DNA from: Larus michahellis
Lineage: Eukaryota; Chordata; Aves; Charadriiformes; Laridae
NCBI RefSeq assembly: GCF_964199755.1
Contig: NC_133929.1
Span: 3,055,806 to 3,119,805, forward strand
DNA length: 64,000 bases
Direction: 5' to 3'
The position numbers were made by a program, and so were the translations under genes. Below, in pieces: positions 43,538 through 55,423 of this stretch. Numbering within the stretch: the first letter of the stretch is position 1; every line of letters begins with the position of its first letter. The notes beneath the pieces are model-generated. The model was not told where the DNA came from, did no database searches, and was given only the letters and a program-made list of their open reading frames with translations.

Positions 43538-45910
43538 ACTCTCTGATTCCCATCCATAAGCTGATTCGTCACCTAGAGGTTCGAGGAGTGATCAGCAAGA
43601 CTCGCTCACCCTTTAACAGTCCCATATGGCCGGTGCGAAAATCTAATGCAGAGTGGAGGCTAACTGTAGACTATCGTGGCCTGAATGAAGTCACGCCACC
43701 GCTGAGCGCTGCCGTGCCGGACATGCTAGAACTGCAGTACGAACTGGAGTCCAAGGCAGCCCAGTGGTATGCCACAGCTGATATAGCCAATGCATTCTTC
43801 TCAGTCCCTTTGGCAGCAGAGTGCAGGCCACAGTTTGCTTTCACCTGGAGGGGCGTCCAGTACACCTGGCATCGACTGCCCCAGGGGTGGAAACACAGCC
43901 CCACCATTTGCCATGGACTGGTCCAGACTGCACTGGAACAGGGGGAAGCTCCAGAACATCTGCAATACATTGATGACATCATTGTATGGGGCAACACAGC
44001 AGAAGAAGTTTTTGAGAAAGGGAGTAAAATAGTCCGAATCCTTCTGAGAGCCAGTGTTGCCATAAAACGAAGTAAGGTCAAGGGACCTGCGCAGGAGATC
44101 CAGTTCTCAGGAATAAAATGGCAAGATGGACGCCGTCAGATCCCAATGGATGTGATCAACAAAATAGCAGCTATGTCTCCACCAACTAGTAAAAAGGAAA
44201 CACAAGCCTTCTTAGGCATTGTGGGTTTTTGGAGGGTGCATATCCCAGATTACAGTCTAATTGTGAGCCCTCTGTATCAAGTGACCCGGAAGAAGAACGA
44301 CTTTAAATGGGGTCCTGAGCAACGACAAGCTTTTGAACAAATCAAACAGGAAACAGTCCATGCAGTGGCCCTGGGGCCAGTCTGGGCAGGACCAGATGTT
44401 AAAAATGTGCTCTACACCGCAGCCGGGGAGAACGGCCCTTCCTGGAGCCTCTGGCAGAAAGCACCAGGGGAGACTCGAGGTCGACCCCTAGGGTTTGGGA
44501 GTCGTGGATACAGAGGATCCGAAGCCCGCTACACTCCAACGGAAAAAGAGATGTTGGCAGCATATGAAGGGGTTCGAGCTGCTTCGGAAGTGGTTGGCAC
44601 AGAAGCACAGCTCCTCTTAGCACCTCGACTGGATGGTCAAAGAAAGGGTCCCCACCACACATCATGCAACTGATGCTACATGGAGTAAGTGGATTGCACT
44701 GATCACACAGCGAACTCGAATGGGAAACCCCAGTCGCCCAGGAATTCTGGAAGTGATCATGGACTGGCCAGAAGGCAAGGATTTTGGAATGTCGCCAGAG
44801 GAGGAGGTGACGCGTGCGGAAGAGGCCCCACCATATAATAAACTGCCAGAAAATGAGAAGAAATATGCCCTGTTCACTGATGGGTCCTGCCGCATTGTGG
44901 GAAAGCATGGAAAGTGGAAGGCTGCTGTGTGGAGTCCTACATGACGGGTTGCAGAAGCCAGTGAAGGACAAGGTGAATCGAGCCAGTTTGCAGAGGTGAC
45001 AGCCATCCAGCTGGCTTTGGACGTTGCCGAGTGAGAAAAATGGCCAGTATTTTATCTCTACACTGACTCATGGAGGGTGGCAAATGCTCTGTGGGGGTGG
45101 CTACAGCAGTGGAAGCAGGGCAACTGGCAGCGCAGAGGCAAACCCATCTGGGCTGCCGAACTGTGGCAAGATATTGCTGCCCGGATAGAGAATCTGGTTG
45201 TGAAAGTACGCCACGTAGATGCCCATGTACCAAAGAATCGGGCCACGGAGGAACATCAGAACAACCAGCAGGTGGATCGGGCTGCTAGGATTGGAGTGGC
45301 TCAGGTGGATCTGGACTGGCAACATAGGGGCGAACTATTCATAGCTCGGTGGGCCCATGACTCCTCAGGCCATCAAGGGAGAGATGCGACATATAGATGG
45401 GCTCGTGACCGAGGGGTGGACTTGACCATGGACACTATTGCACAGGTCATCCATGAATGTGAGACGTGCGCTGCAATCAAGCAAGCCAAGCGGTTAAAGC
45501 CTCTCTGGTATGGAGGGCGATGGCTGAAATATAAATCTGGGGAGGCCTGGCAGATTGATTATATCACACGGCCACAAACCCGTCAGGGCAAGCGCCCTGT
45601 GCTCACAATGGTGGAAGCAACCGCCGGATGGCTGGAAACATACCCTGTGCCCCATGCCACTGCCCGGAACACTATCCTGGGCCTTGAAAAGCAAGTCCTG
45701 TGGCGACATGGTACCCCAGAGAGAATTGAGTCAGACAACGGGACTCATTTCCAAAACAGCCTCGTAGACACCTGGGCCAAAGAGCATGGTATCGAGTGGG
45801 TGTATCACATCCCCTGTCACGCATCAGCCTCTGGGAAGACAGAACGATACAATGGATTGTTAAAGAGAGACTGTCCTGACAGATGGAGCCCAAAGCCATG
45901 GATTAAATGA
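43533..45910 (+). pseudogene. outer pol, reverse transcriptase to integrase, broken
   Basis: Resumes at the insertion site with reverse transcriptase (LTVDYRGLN, YIDDIIVWG), open to about 44630. There a 14-bp deletion relative to the inner copy shifts the frame. The RNase H part (44633-44944) then stops at TGA 44942-44944, and a second TGA lies at 45032-45034; both replace CGA codons of the inner copy. The integrase part (45077-45910) has the H-H-C-C and D-D-E motifs, but the sequence jumps after ERYNGLLK to 3' noncoding sequence, removing the C-terminal part. Confidence 0.92.
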
Positions 45911-46070
45911 ACTCACCGGACACTTTGGAGGGATGGCCCATAGACTAAGGGCATTATATCCGCATGAATATATATGTGTATATCTACATGACAGGGGAAA
46001 GTGGTGGCAATTCATTGGAACCTGTAAGATCTGGGCATGGCATAGATGGTATGGAATAAGGGGTGGATAA

Positions 46071-46407
46071 TGTCCTGGTTCCAATGGGGATAGGGTTAAT
46101 TCTCCCCAGGACACAGGTATTCCATGCCATGTGAGCCATGCCCACCCTGAGCTGCCAGGGGAGGGGGCAGGAAGTCGAGGGCTGGGGCGTCCCGGGTCCG
46201 GTCGGGGAGCGGCGGTTCCGTAATCGTGTTTGTATATTCCTCTGTCCGTGTTATTGTTGTTGTTTTCTTGTTCCCTTTGCTGTTCTGTTAAACTGCCTTT
46301 GTCTCAACCCACGAGTTTTGCCTTTTTCTTCCGATTCTTCCCGTATTGGGAAGGCCCGAGCCAGCGGCACGTGGTTCTTTGTTGCCGTCTGAGGCCAAAC
46401 CACGACA
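46071..46407 (+). repeat. 3' LTR of outer provirus
   Basis: Starts TGTCCTGGTTCCAATGGGG and ends GGCCAAACCACGACA; 337 bp. The polypurine tract AAGGGGTGGATAA precedes it. Compared with the 5' LTR it has several substitutions, lacks a short GC-rich block and has an insertion near position 35. Confidence 0.92.
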
Positions 46408-47397
46408 GTTGCATGGCATGCAATTGCCATCTGCAATGACAGACTGTGTCAGGGACGTTGTCTGGTGAGCCTTGACTGTCAAACATGGGCAAGCAGCAGC
46501 AGCAGGGCCCAGCAGCCCCACAGGGAGGGCAGGCTGTGGGCAGTGGGCAGAGCATCCCTGCAGTGGGAGTTAGGGGTGGAAGGAGATTGTGGGGGGAAGC
46601 ATGGTCCCAGCCTTTGGGATACCCATTTCCAGGGAGCATGTATAGGAGCAGGGAATGTCGGACCGATGGCACTGACAGCCCAGCAGGCAAGACGGGGCTG
46701 GGACACAGGAGGCTGAACCGTGACAATGCTGTCCTCAGGGCCACCTCCCTCTCCTGCATCGCCTGTGTCCCCTGCAGCCTCCCTGGCAGGACAGAGGCCA
46801 AGAAGGCTTGTGCTGCCCCAGGCACCTTCCTGGCTGTGTCTGTTCACATGTCCCTGCAGCCACCCATCCCTGCAGCCATCAGTCCTGGTGGGGCTCAAAT
46901 TCCCTCACCCCTCCCCAGCATCAAGGAAGCACTCTTCACCAGCTGCTGGGGAGTCAGTTGCCATGGGGATGTCAGATTGTTATAGGGACACTGTTGCCGT
47001 GGTTATGCAGTTGCTGTGCCTGGCAGAGGTAGGAATGGAGCATAAGGAAGGCTGTTTGCATTGGGAGAGGGGTAGGAGTCACAGGGACCCCAGTTCTCTG
47101 GAGTGGGGGAAAGGCAGAGTCCAGCCTTCGCCCCAAGCGCATCCCCGTGGGGCCGAGGCTGGAGACCATGGGGAACGCACTGGCAATGCTCACCCAGCCC
47201 CATAGGGATGGACGGGTTGGTGTTCCTGACCCTGCAATGAAGGGTAGGTAGCTGAGGGGACCTGGGGTCTCCCATGGGGTGTCCCAGCACACTATCAGTG
47301 AGGTTTGGTGGGAGAGACAGTGCCGCACACCCTGTGCTGGGTGTCCCACAGGAGAGGGCAGCTTCACCAGGACAGGAGTAAATAAAGAGTGAGGGGA
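46408..47397. other. unassigned sequence between proviruses
   Basis: GC-rich, not obviously repetitive. This is where 5' exons of CD72 might be expected on the minus strand. A hydrophobic stretch (WGCWALLLLLLAHV, minus strand near 46490-46540) could be a membrane segment, but it is followed at once by a stop and has no supporting splice context. Confidence 0.35.
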
Positions 47398-47855
47398 CCG
47401 TGGGGTGGATCAGAAAAAAGGACAGACGGGAACTGAGAATTTTAGTCCTATTTCAAGTAGGACTCGGGAACATTCCCAAATGGCGTTACAAGCGCCTTTA
47501 AGACAAACAGTAGGGGTCGACAATGCACCAGTTTTTGTACATGTCCCATTTACCACTTCTGACCTGTTACATGGGAAACAGTCTGTAGGGTCATACCAAG
47601 AGAATCCTGAAGAGATGTATCGGCTTTTAGAAACTATTATGCTAACTCACAACCCCAACTGGGGAGATACGCAGACTCTACTGAATACCTTTTTTACTGC
47701 AGAGGAAAGGAGAATGGTATTAGACAAGGTGAAAGAAGAGTGAGGAAAAAGGAATAGACAGGAGGAACCTAATCAGTACTTGCCTTTGAAGGTAGACCCA
47801 GAATGGGATCCAAACTTTGGATTACGGAAAGCTAAGTTAAAGCAATACCAGACTC
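47398..47855 (+). pseudogene. gammaretrovirus-like capsid fragment
   Basis: The frame 47405-47743 contains QAPLRQTVG, FVHVPFTTSDLLHGKQSVG and NPNWGDTQTLLNTFFTAEER, the layout of the gammaretroviral capsid N-terminal domain and major homology region. After a stop the same frame continues PLKVDPEWDPNFG and LKQYQTL, which resembles the next gammaretroviral segment. It ends abruptly where the ERVL-like integrase begins. Confidence 0.75.
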
Positions 47856-48810
47856 TGAGGAACATCAGAACAATCAGCAAGTGGATCAGGCTGCAAAGAT
47901 TTTCCAGACAGATTTGGACTGGGAACATAAAGGTGAACTGTTTTTAGCTCGGTGGGCCCATGACACTTCAGGCCATCAAGGAAGGGATGCAACATACAAA
48001 TGGGCCCGTGACCGAGGAGTGGATTTAACCATGGACACTATTGCACAGGTTATCCACAACTGTGAAACATGCGCCGAAATCGAGCAAGCTAAAAGGTTAA
48101 AACCTTTGTGGTATGGGGGATGACGGCTGAAATATAAGTATGGGGAGGCCTGGCAAACTGACTACATCACACTCCCTCAAACCCACCAGGGTAAGTGCTA
48201 TCTGCTTGCTATGGTAGAAGGAAGCACCGGATGGTTGGAAACCTACGCCGTGCCCCATGCTGCTGCCCAGAATACCATCCTGGGCCTTGAAAGGCAAGTC
48301 TCGTGGCGACACGGTACTCCAGAAGGAACTGAGTCAGACAGTGGGACTCATTTCAAAAACAGTCTTATAAGTAATTGGGCAAAAGAACATGGCATTGAGT
48401 GGGTATAGCAGATCCCCTGTCATGCACCAGCTTCTGGGAAAATTGAACGGTACAATGGACTATTAAAAACCACCCTGAAAGCAATGGGGGGTGGATCCTT
48501 CAAAAATTGGGACAAGCCTTTAGCACAAGCTACCTGGTTAGTTAACACCAGGGGATCCATCAATCGAGCTGGTCCTGCTCAGTCAGACCTTTTACATGCA
48601 GTAGAAGGGGATAAAGTCCCTGTGGTGCATGAAAGGGATATGTTAGGGAAAACCGTTTGGGCTTTTCCTGCCTCAGGCAAAGGCAAACCCATTTGTGGGA
48701 CTGTGTTTGCTCAAGGGCCTGGATGTACTTGGTGGGTGATGCTGGAGAATGGAGAAGCTCAATGTGTGCCTCAAGGAAATTTGACCCTGGGTGAGAATAC
48801 TCAGTTCTGA
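47856..48810 (+). pseudogene. ERVL-like integrase remnant
   Basis: Encodes EEHQNNQQVDQAAKI-like start, GHQGRDATYKWARDRGVDL, HNCETCAEIEQ (zinc site), TESDSGTHFKN and ASGKIERYNG, and the C-terminal block up to LGENTQF with a stop at 48808-48810. Internal stops lie at 48121-48123 and 48406-48408. It retains the integrase C-terminus that the outer provirus lost. Confidence 0.88.
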
Positions 48811-48987
48811 GTCTGCTAGGATAGATGAGACTCTGCACTTATGAACTAAATGGACTTAATGAACTCTTGTGTATAGAGACAAATCATACATGACTGATCT
48901 CTATATATCTGTATATGTATATATTTGATGGATAAGAAGTATTAGTGATCTGAGCATGATGCCAATGGTATGGACTAAGGGGTGGAA

Positions 48988-49604
48988 TGTCCTGGTTCGG
49001 GGTGGAGCAGAGCCCACTTTCTGTTCAGGGAGAGAGGCTCTTGCTCACACTTGTTGCTGTGGCAACCAGGGTCAGCTGACCTGGTTGTTTACCCCATGGA
49101 GGGGTCCCACCTGTGGGGAGGAGTGGACAGGTCAGGTGACCCAAGCTGACCAATCGGGTATTCCAGCCCATCTGCCCTGCTCAGGATAAAAGCTGAGGGA
49201 GGAAAGGCATCAGGCTGGCTCTTCTTCAGTGGACTGCTTCTCTGATGTCTCTCTTTCTTCAGTGATTGACAGCTGAGGAGGGCCCTGTCAGCTCATCTGC
49301 CTTTTGATCCCGGTCAGGGTGTTCCAGTTCCCATTTGTCACTGAGCCCAGTCTGGAACTTTCCCAGTGCCTGCCAGTGACATCTTCCTAGGAACTTGATC
49401 CTGTTTTGTATATATTTACTTATATTGTGTTTGTTTCCTTATCTTATATCCTTTTTTTATTTTATTATTGATTTTTCATTTAAGTAGTTCAGGTTTTTCT
49501 AAACTCATAACTTACTTTATCTCTCTTCTTCCTCTCCTTGGAGCGAGAGGTAGGGGAGAGCATCTGTCATCTTGTCACTGGCCAACCCGGCCCAAACCAT
49601 GACA
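48988..49604 (+). repeat. LTR of the chimeric element
   Basis: 617 bp, starting TGTCCTGGTTCGGGGTGG and ending CCCAAACCATGACA. A CCAAT box (49150-49154) and a TATA-like GATAAAA (49185-49191) are in promoter spacing. The rest is T-rich. It shares only the extreme ends with the other LTRs in the window. Confidence 0.8.
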
Positions 49605-51162
49605 CAGAGAAAGGGCTGGAGCATGAAATCTCAGGGGGAGGGGGGCAGTGGGTGCAGGTCCTCCTGACATGTTTCCATGCTAGGCTGGCTCCTCATGGCC
49701 ATTGCCCCCTGCACAGCCTAGAGGGTTGGGCAGCAAAGTCCTGAATCTGCTGCCACTGTTGTAACCCTTGCCACCTCACCCCTGCTCCTGCCCACTCTGC
49801 TCTGACCTGCTGGGGCCCAGCTTCCAAGCAGCAGGTTTAATTAGATTGCAATCCTATTATGGTGCTGCCTGCTTGCAGTTGCTAATCCTATTAGGCATCC
49901 AGTAAATCTTCCTGCGCTTGGGCTCTGTCCCCAGAGTTCAGGGAGGTGGGGCTGCTGGTGAGTGGCTCTGCTGAGTCAGGATGTGACTGCCGGGATGTAG
50001 AGCTTTGCCTGTGGACTCACCACAAAGATCCCTGTGGAGTTGGGAAGAGCCTGGGGGGTTGGCGCAGTCCCCTGCAGGGGTGAGAAGGAGCAGTGGGTTT
50101 TCCTCTCTCCTTTCTGGTCCATCTTGCCCCCTCTGAGCTGAAGGGACAGTGTGGAAATGCCCTGTCCTTGAGCCACGTGCACAGCTCGGGTGTTTGCTGC
50201 CACCACACCACGGTCATCACTGGCTCAGGTGGGTGCTGAGCCTGTGGGTCTGACCCTGGGGGGGGGCAATGAGGAACAGAGGCTGAGACAGGGTTGCCCC
50301 AACCAGATATGGGGGGTACAGGCCATGCAATGCCCCCTCCCGCTGATACTCAGTGTCCTGCAGAGACAGGGCCGTTGCTCATGGCTGGTGGCACTGACAG
50401 GGACACAGGGTTGCCACTCCACTGCTCCTGGGTGGGTGCACCCATGTGTGAGGCACCACGGGGGGCTGATCCAGGCAGAGGGGTGACATGAATGGGGCTG
50501 TGGCCCTTACAGACAGTGCACTCAGCCCCGTGCATTGCCACAGCAGGCAGCACCAGGACTACTCCCCACTGGCAGCTTCCCCCAGGGCTACAGGCTCCCT
50601 ACTGTCCTGCCAACTTGAGGAGGACCCTGGCTGCCCTGGCACAGCATGTCTCCACATGGATCAGGCATTACAGCCATCCCACGAGAGCTCAGTACCACGG
50701 TGAAGTTCTCCCAGCTCTGCAGTCTGCCCTGCAGTGAGACAAAAGGCTGGAGCCCCTGCTCCCCCACCTTGTCAGCCACTTTGCTCCATCCTGGAGTTGC
50801 GTCAGCCCCAGAGAAGCCCACCACAGAGCAGAAGCTCTTGCCATAGGACCCTGAGCAAGAGCAGTTGCCATTCCCCGCTCTGTATCCAGCCATGTCCCCT
50901 GAGCACTTCCATAGCCCTGCAAAGAGGAGTGTGCGGCCCCAGCTCAGCCTCGAGCCCCCCAGCTCTGTACCGAACTGAGCCACAGCAACTCCTGGAGACA
51001 AGTTCAACAAGGCTGTAATTGTAAGAACGGGGCAGCACAGGTGGCTGTGCGCTCACCTGGAAGAGTCCTGGTGCTCCCAGGATGGGTGGCTGGTAAAGAG
51101 AGCGGGTGCTGGGCCTTGTGGGGCTGCTGTCTGTGACAGAGGAGTCCAGGCTGCCAACAGCA
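49605..51162. other. TMEM8B 3' flank, no other gene recognised
   Basis: This should include the TMEM8B 3'UTR on the minus strand. No canonical poly(A) signal was seen between 49.7 and 51.1 kb, and no other exon or repeat was recognised. Confidence 0.5.
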
Positions 51163-54100
51163 TCAGCTGGTACAAATGCTGTTGATGGAGGCCATCGCTG
51201 TGTCGACAAGCCCCAGCTCCTCCTGTTCATTGATGCAGAGCTGGTACCTGCAGCCCTTGCGCCGGGGCAGGGGTCCCAGGCGCCCATTGGGTTTGGCACG
51301 GGGCGGCAGCAGGAAGCCAACGCTGCTGGCGATGAGCAGGTGCCAGATGCTGTGGATGTAGAAGTAGTTCTCCTTTGTCTCCACAAAGGCATAGAGCAGC
51401 ACAGCGGCTGCTGCAATCAGCACTCCCGGGCACAGGTAGAAAGCCCAGCGCTTCCAGGTCGGCGGGTAGCAGTGGCGGCGCCGGATGGTGCGAGCTGTCT
51501 GAAGTGGGGAAAGCGGGGGGCTGGAAGAGGCAGCCCTCGCAGGGATGGGTGCGGGCCCTCTGCTGTGGTGCTATGTCCCCCATGAGCCAGGGAAGGTCGT
51601 TCATGGGGAAGGGTTAAGGCAGCAGAGGGGAGATGCTGGCAGGGGAGTGGGGCTGGACAGGATGCAGAGCACGGCTGGGATGGGGATGTAAGGGGATGGG
51701 TGGGGACAGCATCTCCTTACCCAGGCGATGGCCATGATCCCTAAGGCAAAGAGGCTGGGCCCCAGCAGGTTCCAGAGCCCGTGGCGGTCCATCTGCAGAG
51801 CCATGGAGAGCAGCATGGCCCCCAGCAGGTACAGCACCTATGGGGCAATGGGGCACATGTCAGGATGGGTCTCTTCCCTAGCCATCCCGCATGCCCCCTT
51901 CCCCCATTTGCCTGCTTGACCACAGGCTGGAGCCGGGCCATGGCGATGACGGTGACCCAGACAGACATAAGGGAGCCCAGGAAGTCGCAGAACTGCAGCA
52001 CATCGTACTCCATGATGCAGAACACTACGATGCCAGGCTGGTCACAGGCGTGGTAAAACTGGGGTGGGGGGAAAGGGTGTGAGAGCTGCCCCACACAGCA
52101 CCGGCCCATCACCTGCCCCCCGACCCTGCACTCACAGTGGAGAAGAACATGGTGAAGATGTAGATGGCAGCTTCTAGGAGGCAGTGGCTGCGGATGGCAA
52201 TGGCCACAGGAGGCACAAACATGACATTGCTGAGGCACAGCAGCAGCGTGGAGAGGAGCTGGAAGCCATAAGAGAAAGCCTCGGCATTGTCCGTGCAGCC
52301 CCAGCCATTCCAGCCTGCGGCCAGGGAGAGCCACTGTTACCCCTGCAGCACCCACCAGTGGCTGAGGAGGGAGCAGGGAAGACCCTCTCCAGCACCCTGT
52401 GTAAAGCCGGCGCAGGAGGACTAAGGGGGTACGCAACCCCTGGGGAGGAGGGGAGGATGCCAGGGGGGTCCCTGGGTGCAGCGGGCACTGTGGGTGCCTG
52501 GGGAAGCTCTCACCAGCTTTGCACTCGCAGACAGCATACAGGTAGTTGTTGGTGCGCAGCAGCTTGCACTGGCCATAGATGCCACAGTCATTGATGCAGG
52601 GCGAGAGGTAGGCACGCAGGTACACCTCAGCCGTCACATTGGTGCAAGGCTCGAACCTGCAGCACAGGAGAAGGGGGTCAGCCTTTGCCCTGCACCCCTC
52701 AAGCAGCTCCCACCTCCAACAGAGGCACCCACCACACCCAGACGTTGCTGTCTATGGGAGACCCAGGGACTCAGCAAGCGCAGAAATGAGCTGCTTTGGT
52801 GCTACACATGGCAGCTCAGAGCTGGTCCCCAAGGATCTTTGCACTGCAATTGTCTGTGCCAGGCTGGGTGAGCAGGAGGAACGCAGCTGTGCTTAGACCC
52901 ACTTTGCCTTTAGCAATGCTATTGGCTCCTATTTTGTTTGGATTTTGCTGTGCAAACACCGTGCCTTGCAATGCCCATGTGTGACCATGTCATGGAGGGA
53001 CCAACTGCAACTGGCAATTCAGCGTGAACTAGAAACGCAGCAGAGGAGTCAGAGCAGGCACACCACCTCCGCTGCCCCACACCTCCCATGCACACAGCTC
53101 TGGGCACACCTAGCACCTTGACAGCCTCCAGCACGCAGGAGCACAGACAGGCCCACATCCAGACAGCATGTGCCAAGTGCTGCCTGTGCACACATAGGCA
53201 CACATACATGGGGCATGTCTGCACGTGTCTGCTGTTCCTGCATGTGTTCACACAGCCAAATCTGCACACACAAAGAATACACGCAGCCCTGTCTGCTTGC
53301 ACAAACCTGAATTTGCACGCAGTGCTGTCTGCATGCATGCACTGAACACACACAGAGCCCCATTTGCACGGCAGAGCCCCCCATGGACTCACATGCACAG
53401 ACACACGCACACAACAATCCCTCCTCCGTAGGGCTCTCAGACAGACACACAAGCCAAGAGCAGAGGTACAGGCATGGGACCAGTCCCTGGAGATGCTGAG
53501 TGGAGCAGGGACACAGCAGCCTGACCAGAGCTGCCCCCTCATACACACAGCCAAGCCTTGTCCTCGCAGTGACAGCCCAGTCCCCTCCTGGGCATGAGTA
53601 CAGATGGGCACTGCTGCAGAGACAGACAGGCACCAACAGATGCGCAGCATTCACAAGCTGACAGGTGCTTCCTAACCAAGAGACAGAGGGAAGAGACGTG
53701 GGGACCCACAGATGGTCAGGGAGGTGCAAGCTAGAGCCATCCGTGCCCACACAGGCACTCACATGGTGACACACAGCCCGCAAAGCCATGTGAGCAGTGA
53801 CATGCTGGGCAGGGACCAGGTACATCCATGGACCCACAGCACACATGGATGCAGGCCATGGTGGGGACGTCCCCTCTGGGCACACAGGGAGGGGACATGC
53901 TGGGGCTCTTACCCATGCTCTGTGGCACAGAGCAAGCGCAGGCTCAGGTACCAGCTGCCCGTCTGGGGGTAGGGAATCCGCAGGCGGCTGAGGCTGGCCG
54001 TGGCATTGACAGAGAGCAGGAAGCCTGCCAGGGACTCTGCAGGCAGGGAAAGCTCCAGGTGAGCAAGGCAGGGGGCAGCCCCTTCCCCTGGGCAGAGCTA

Positions 54101-55020
54101 GGATAGGGCACCCCGTGCCAGGCTCCAGGGACAGATGCACCCATGGTCTCTGCCTTCTCCCACCCAGCCTCTCACTGGACACATGGGGGGGGGGGGTGAC
54201 CCCCACGGCCGTGGCAGGATGGACATGCACAGCCCAGCCTACCCGCCTCACAGGTGACCGATGCATTGTCACTGGACATCAGCGGGACTTCATGGTTCAG
54301 ACACCCAAACACTGTTGCATTCTCGCCACACAGGGAGCTCTGACAGCAGAGGAGGAGATGGCCTTAAACCAGTGCTGGGGATGTCCCCTGCTCTGACAGC
54401 ACCCGGCTTGTGGTACACCACCTAGCAGGTGCCCTAGCCCACTGCCCATCACCTAAGAACACCCCAAATCCAGGCCATCATCCTGCCTTTAGAGCACCCT
54501 AATCTGTGCTCTATCACCCAAGAGCTCCCAAACCATGGCCCATGACCCAAGAGCACCCCAAATCCTGTCCCTCGCCTTGCTGCAGCCCTGATATCACCCA
54601 TCTCCCAGCCCGTCCCCCCCCCGCGCTGCCCTGCCCCGTCTGGGGCATGGCGTGGCCACCTCACCACATTTAGCCGCAGCTCCAGGTTGAGCACTCCACC
54701 ACTATCCAGCACCGGTAGGAGGTTGATGACGAAGACAGCGGGGCGGTCAGGTGGCACTGACACGTTGGGCCCAAAGAAGATGTAGAAGTGGACGGAAAAG
54801 GTGTCCAGCTCATTGCGTAGTGTGGGGCGGACTGGCCAGCACAGCTCACTGGCAGGCGAGATGGTGGGGATGGGGACCGGGTGCTTCGTGCCATTGGGAC
54901 TGGTGGGCAGAGGGCTGTCTCCCAGCACCAGCTCACCCACAGAGCCGAAGGAGTGGGGCATGTTCATGGAGGTGCTGGAGGGCAGGAAGGGTGGACGGGC
55001 CAGGCTGGGTCGGGAGCAGT
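51163..55020 (-). CDS. TMEM8B: TMEM8B C-terminal part: EGF-like plus multi-pass CREST domain
   Basis: Eight exons join in frame: 55020-54665, 54339-54243, 54036-53913, 52656-52514, 52314-52136, 52058-51912, 51837-51721 and 51498-51163. A starting ATG at 54967 (MNMPHSFG) matches the start of the short human form (NGX6), but the exon opens at an acceptor in phase 1 (GCAG|ACTGCTCC), so an upstream exon is implied. Domains in order: an extracellular beta-rich part (WPVRPTLRNELDTFSVHFYI), an EGF-like module (CINDCGIYGQC to CECKAGWNGWGC), then seven membrane segments with CREST-family residues (CLSNVMF, FYHACD, HSIWH). The C-terminus is LCINEQEELGLV. The family includes PGAP6, a GPI-specific phospholipase, and myomaker; TMEM8B's own reaction is not established. 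The intron after 51912 appears to start with GC. Confidence 0.95.
53085..53460. repeat. CA-rich imperfect simple repeat in TMEM8B intron
   Basis: Many CACACA and TGCACACA words without a fixed unit (for example ACACACAGAGCCC, ACATGCACAGACACACG). It gives a long Cys-rich spurious frame on the minus strand. It lies in the intron between exons 53913 and 52656. Confidence 0.7.
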
Positions 55021-55423
55021 CTGCAGGGCAGAGCCATCAGCCTGGGCACCACACAGCCACTCCAGCCCCCTCTTAGCTCCCATCTCCCCTTCTTGCCCAC
55101 CACTCACCTGCATCTGCAGCCCAGCCCCAACCCAGTGTCCCGCCACAGGTGCAACCCCTCTACGTTTTTCTGCTTCTGACCCTCCAGTGGGGCAAATAAC
55201 AAAGATCTTGGTTGTTATAGCAATAAGTATAAGCAGGAGCCTCTCTGTGTACCATTCCTTGGCATAAAATATAAACAATCAGGTCTTATCTCTCTGAGAA
55301 TGAACAGTGTCTCACAATATGCTGTTAATTTCAGCGAGTGAGTTAGCTCCAAAGTAAAATTACTGAAGAGAAAACTGGTTCTGTTTTACCTCAAACCAGG
55401 ACAAAACCCCCTACAATCTCTGC

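Larger units (their letters stand above)
34303..46407 (+). mobile_element. outer ERVL-like provirus, split by a nested provirus
   Basis: The order on the plus strand is 5' LTR (34303-34650), primer-binding site, gag-like frame, amber, protease, then the nested element (37177-43532), then reverse transcriptase, RNase H, partial integrase and 3' LTR (46071-46407). The internal protein matches ERVL/spumavirus-type class III retroelements and no env is present. The LTRs differ by many substitutions and several indels, and the flanks (GTGAC and GTTGC) do not give a clean target duplication, so this is an old copy. It carries two CGA-to-TGA changes, a 14-bp deletion and loss of the integrase C-terminus, so it is dead. 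Confidence 0.93.
47398..49604 (+). mobile_element. third, chimeric retroelement remnant
   Basis: Three parts lie in one direction: a gammaretrovirus-like gag fragment (47398 to about 47855), an ERVL-like integrase remnant (about 47856-48810), and a complete LTR (48988-49604) of a different family from the LTRs at 34-46 kb. The polypurine-like AAGGGGTGGA precedes the LTR. No 5' LTR was found. The gag-integrase junction suggests recombination between two retroelement classes, or two adjacent truncated insertions. Confidence 0.8.

Noticed and set aside
46485-46545. possible CD72 membrane segment WGCWALLLLLLAHV
   Set aside because: A stop follows immediately and the leucines come from a GCT-repeat; no flanking exon structure.
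53049-54272. 407-codon open frame on the minus strand, Cys-rich
   Set aside because: It overlaps two in-frame TMEM8B exons in another frame and runs through a CA-rich simple repeat; its composition is explained by the repeat.
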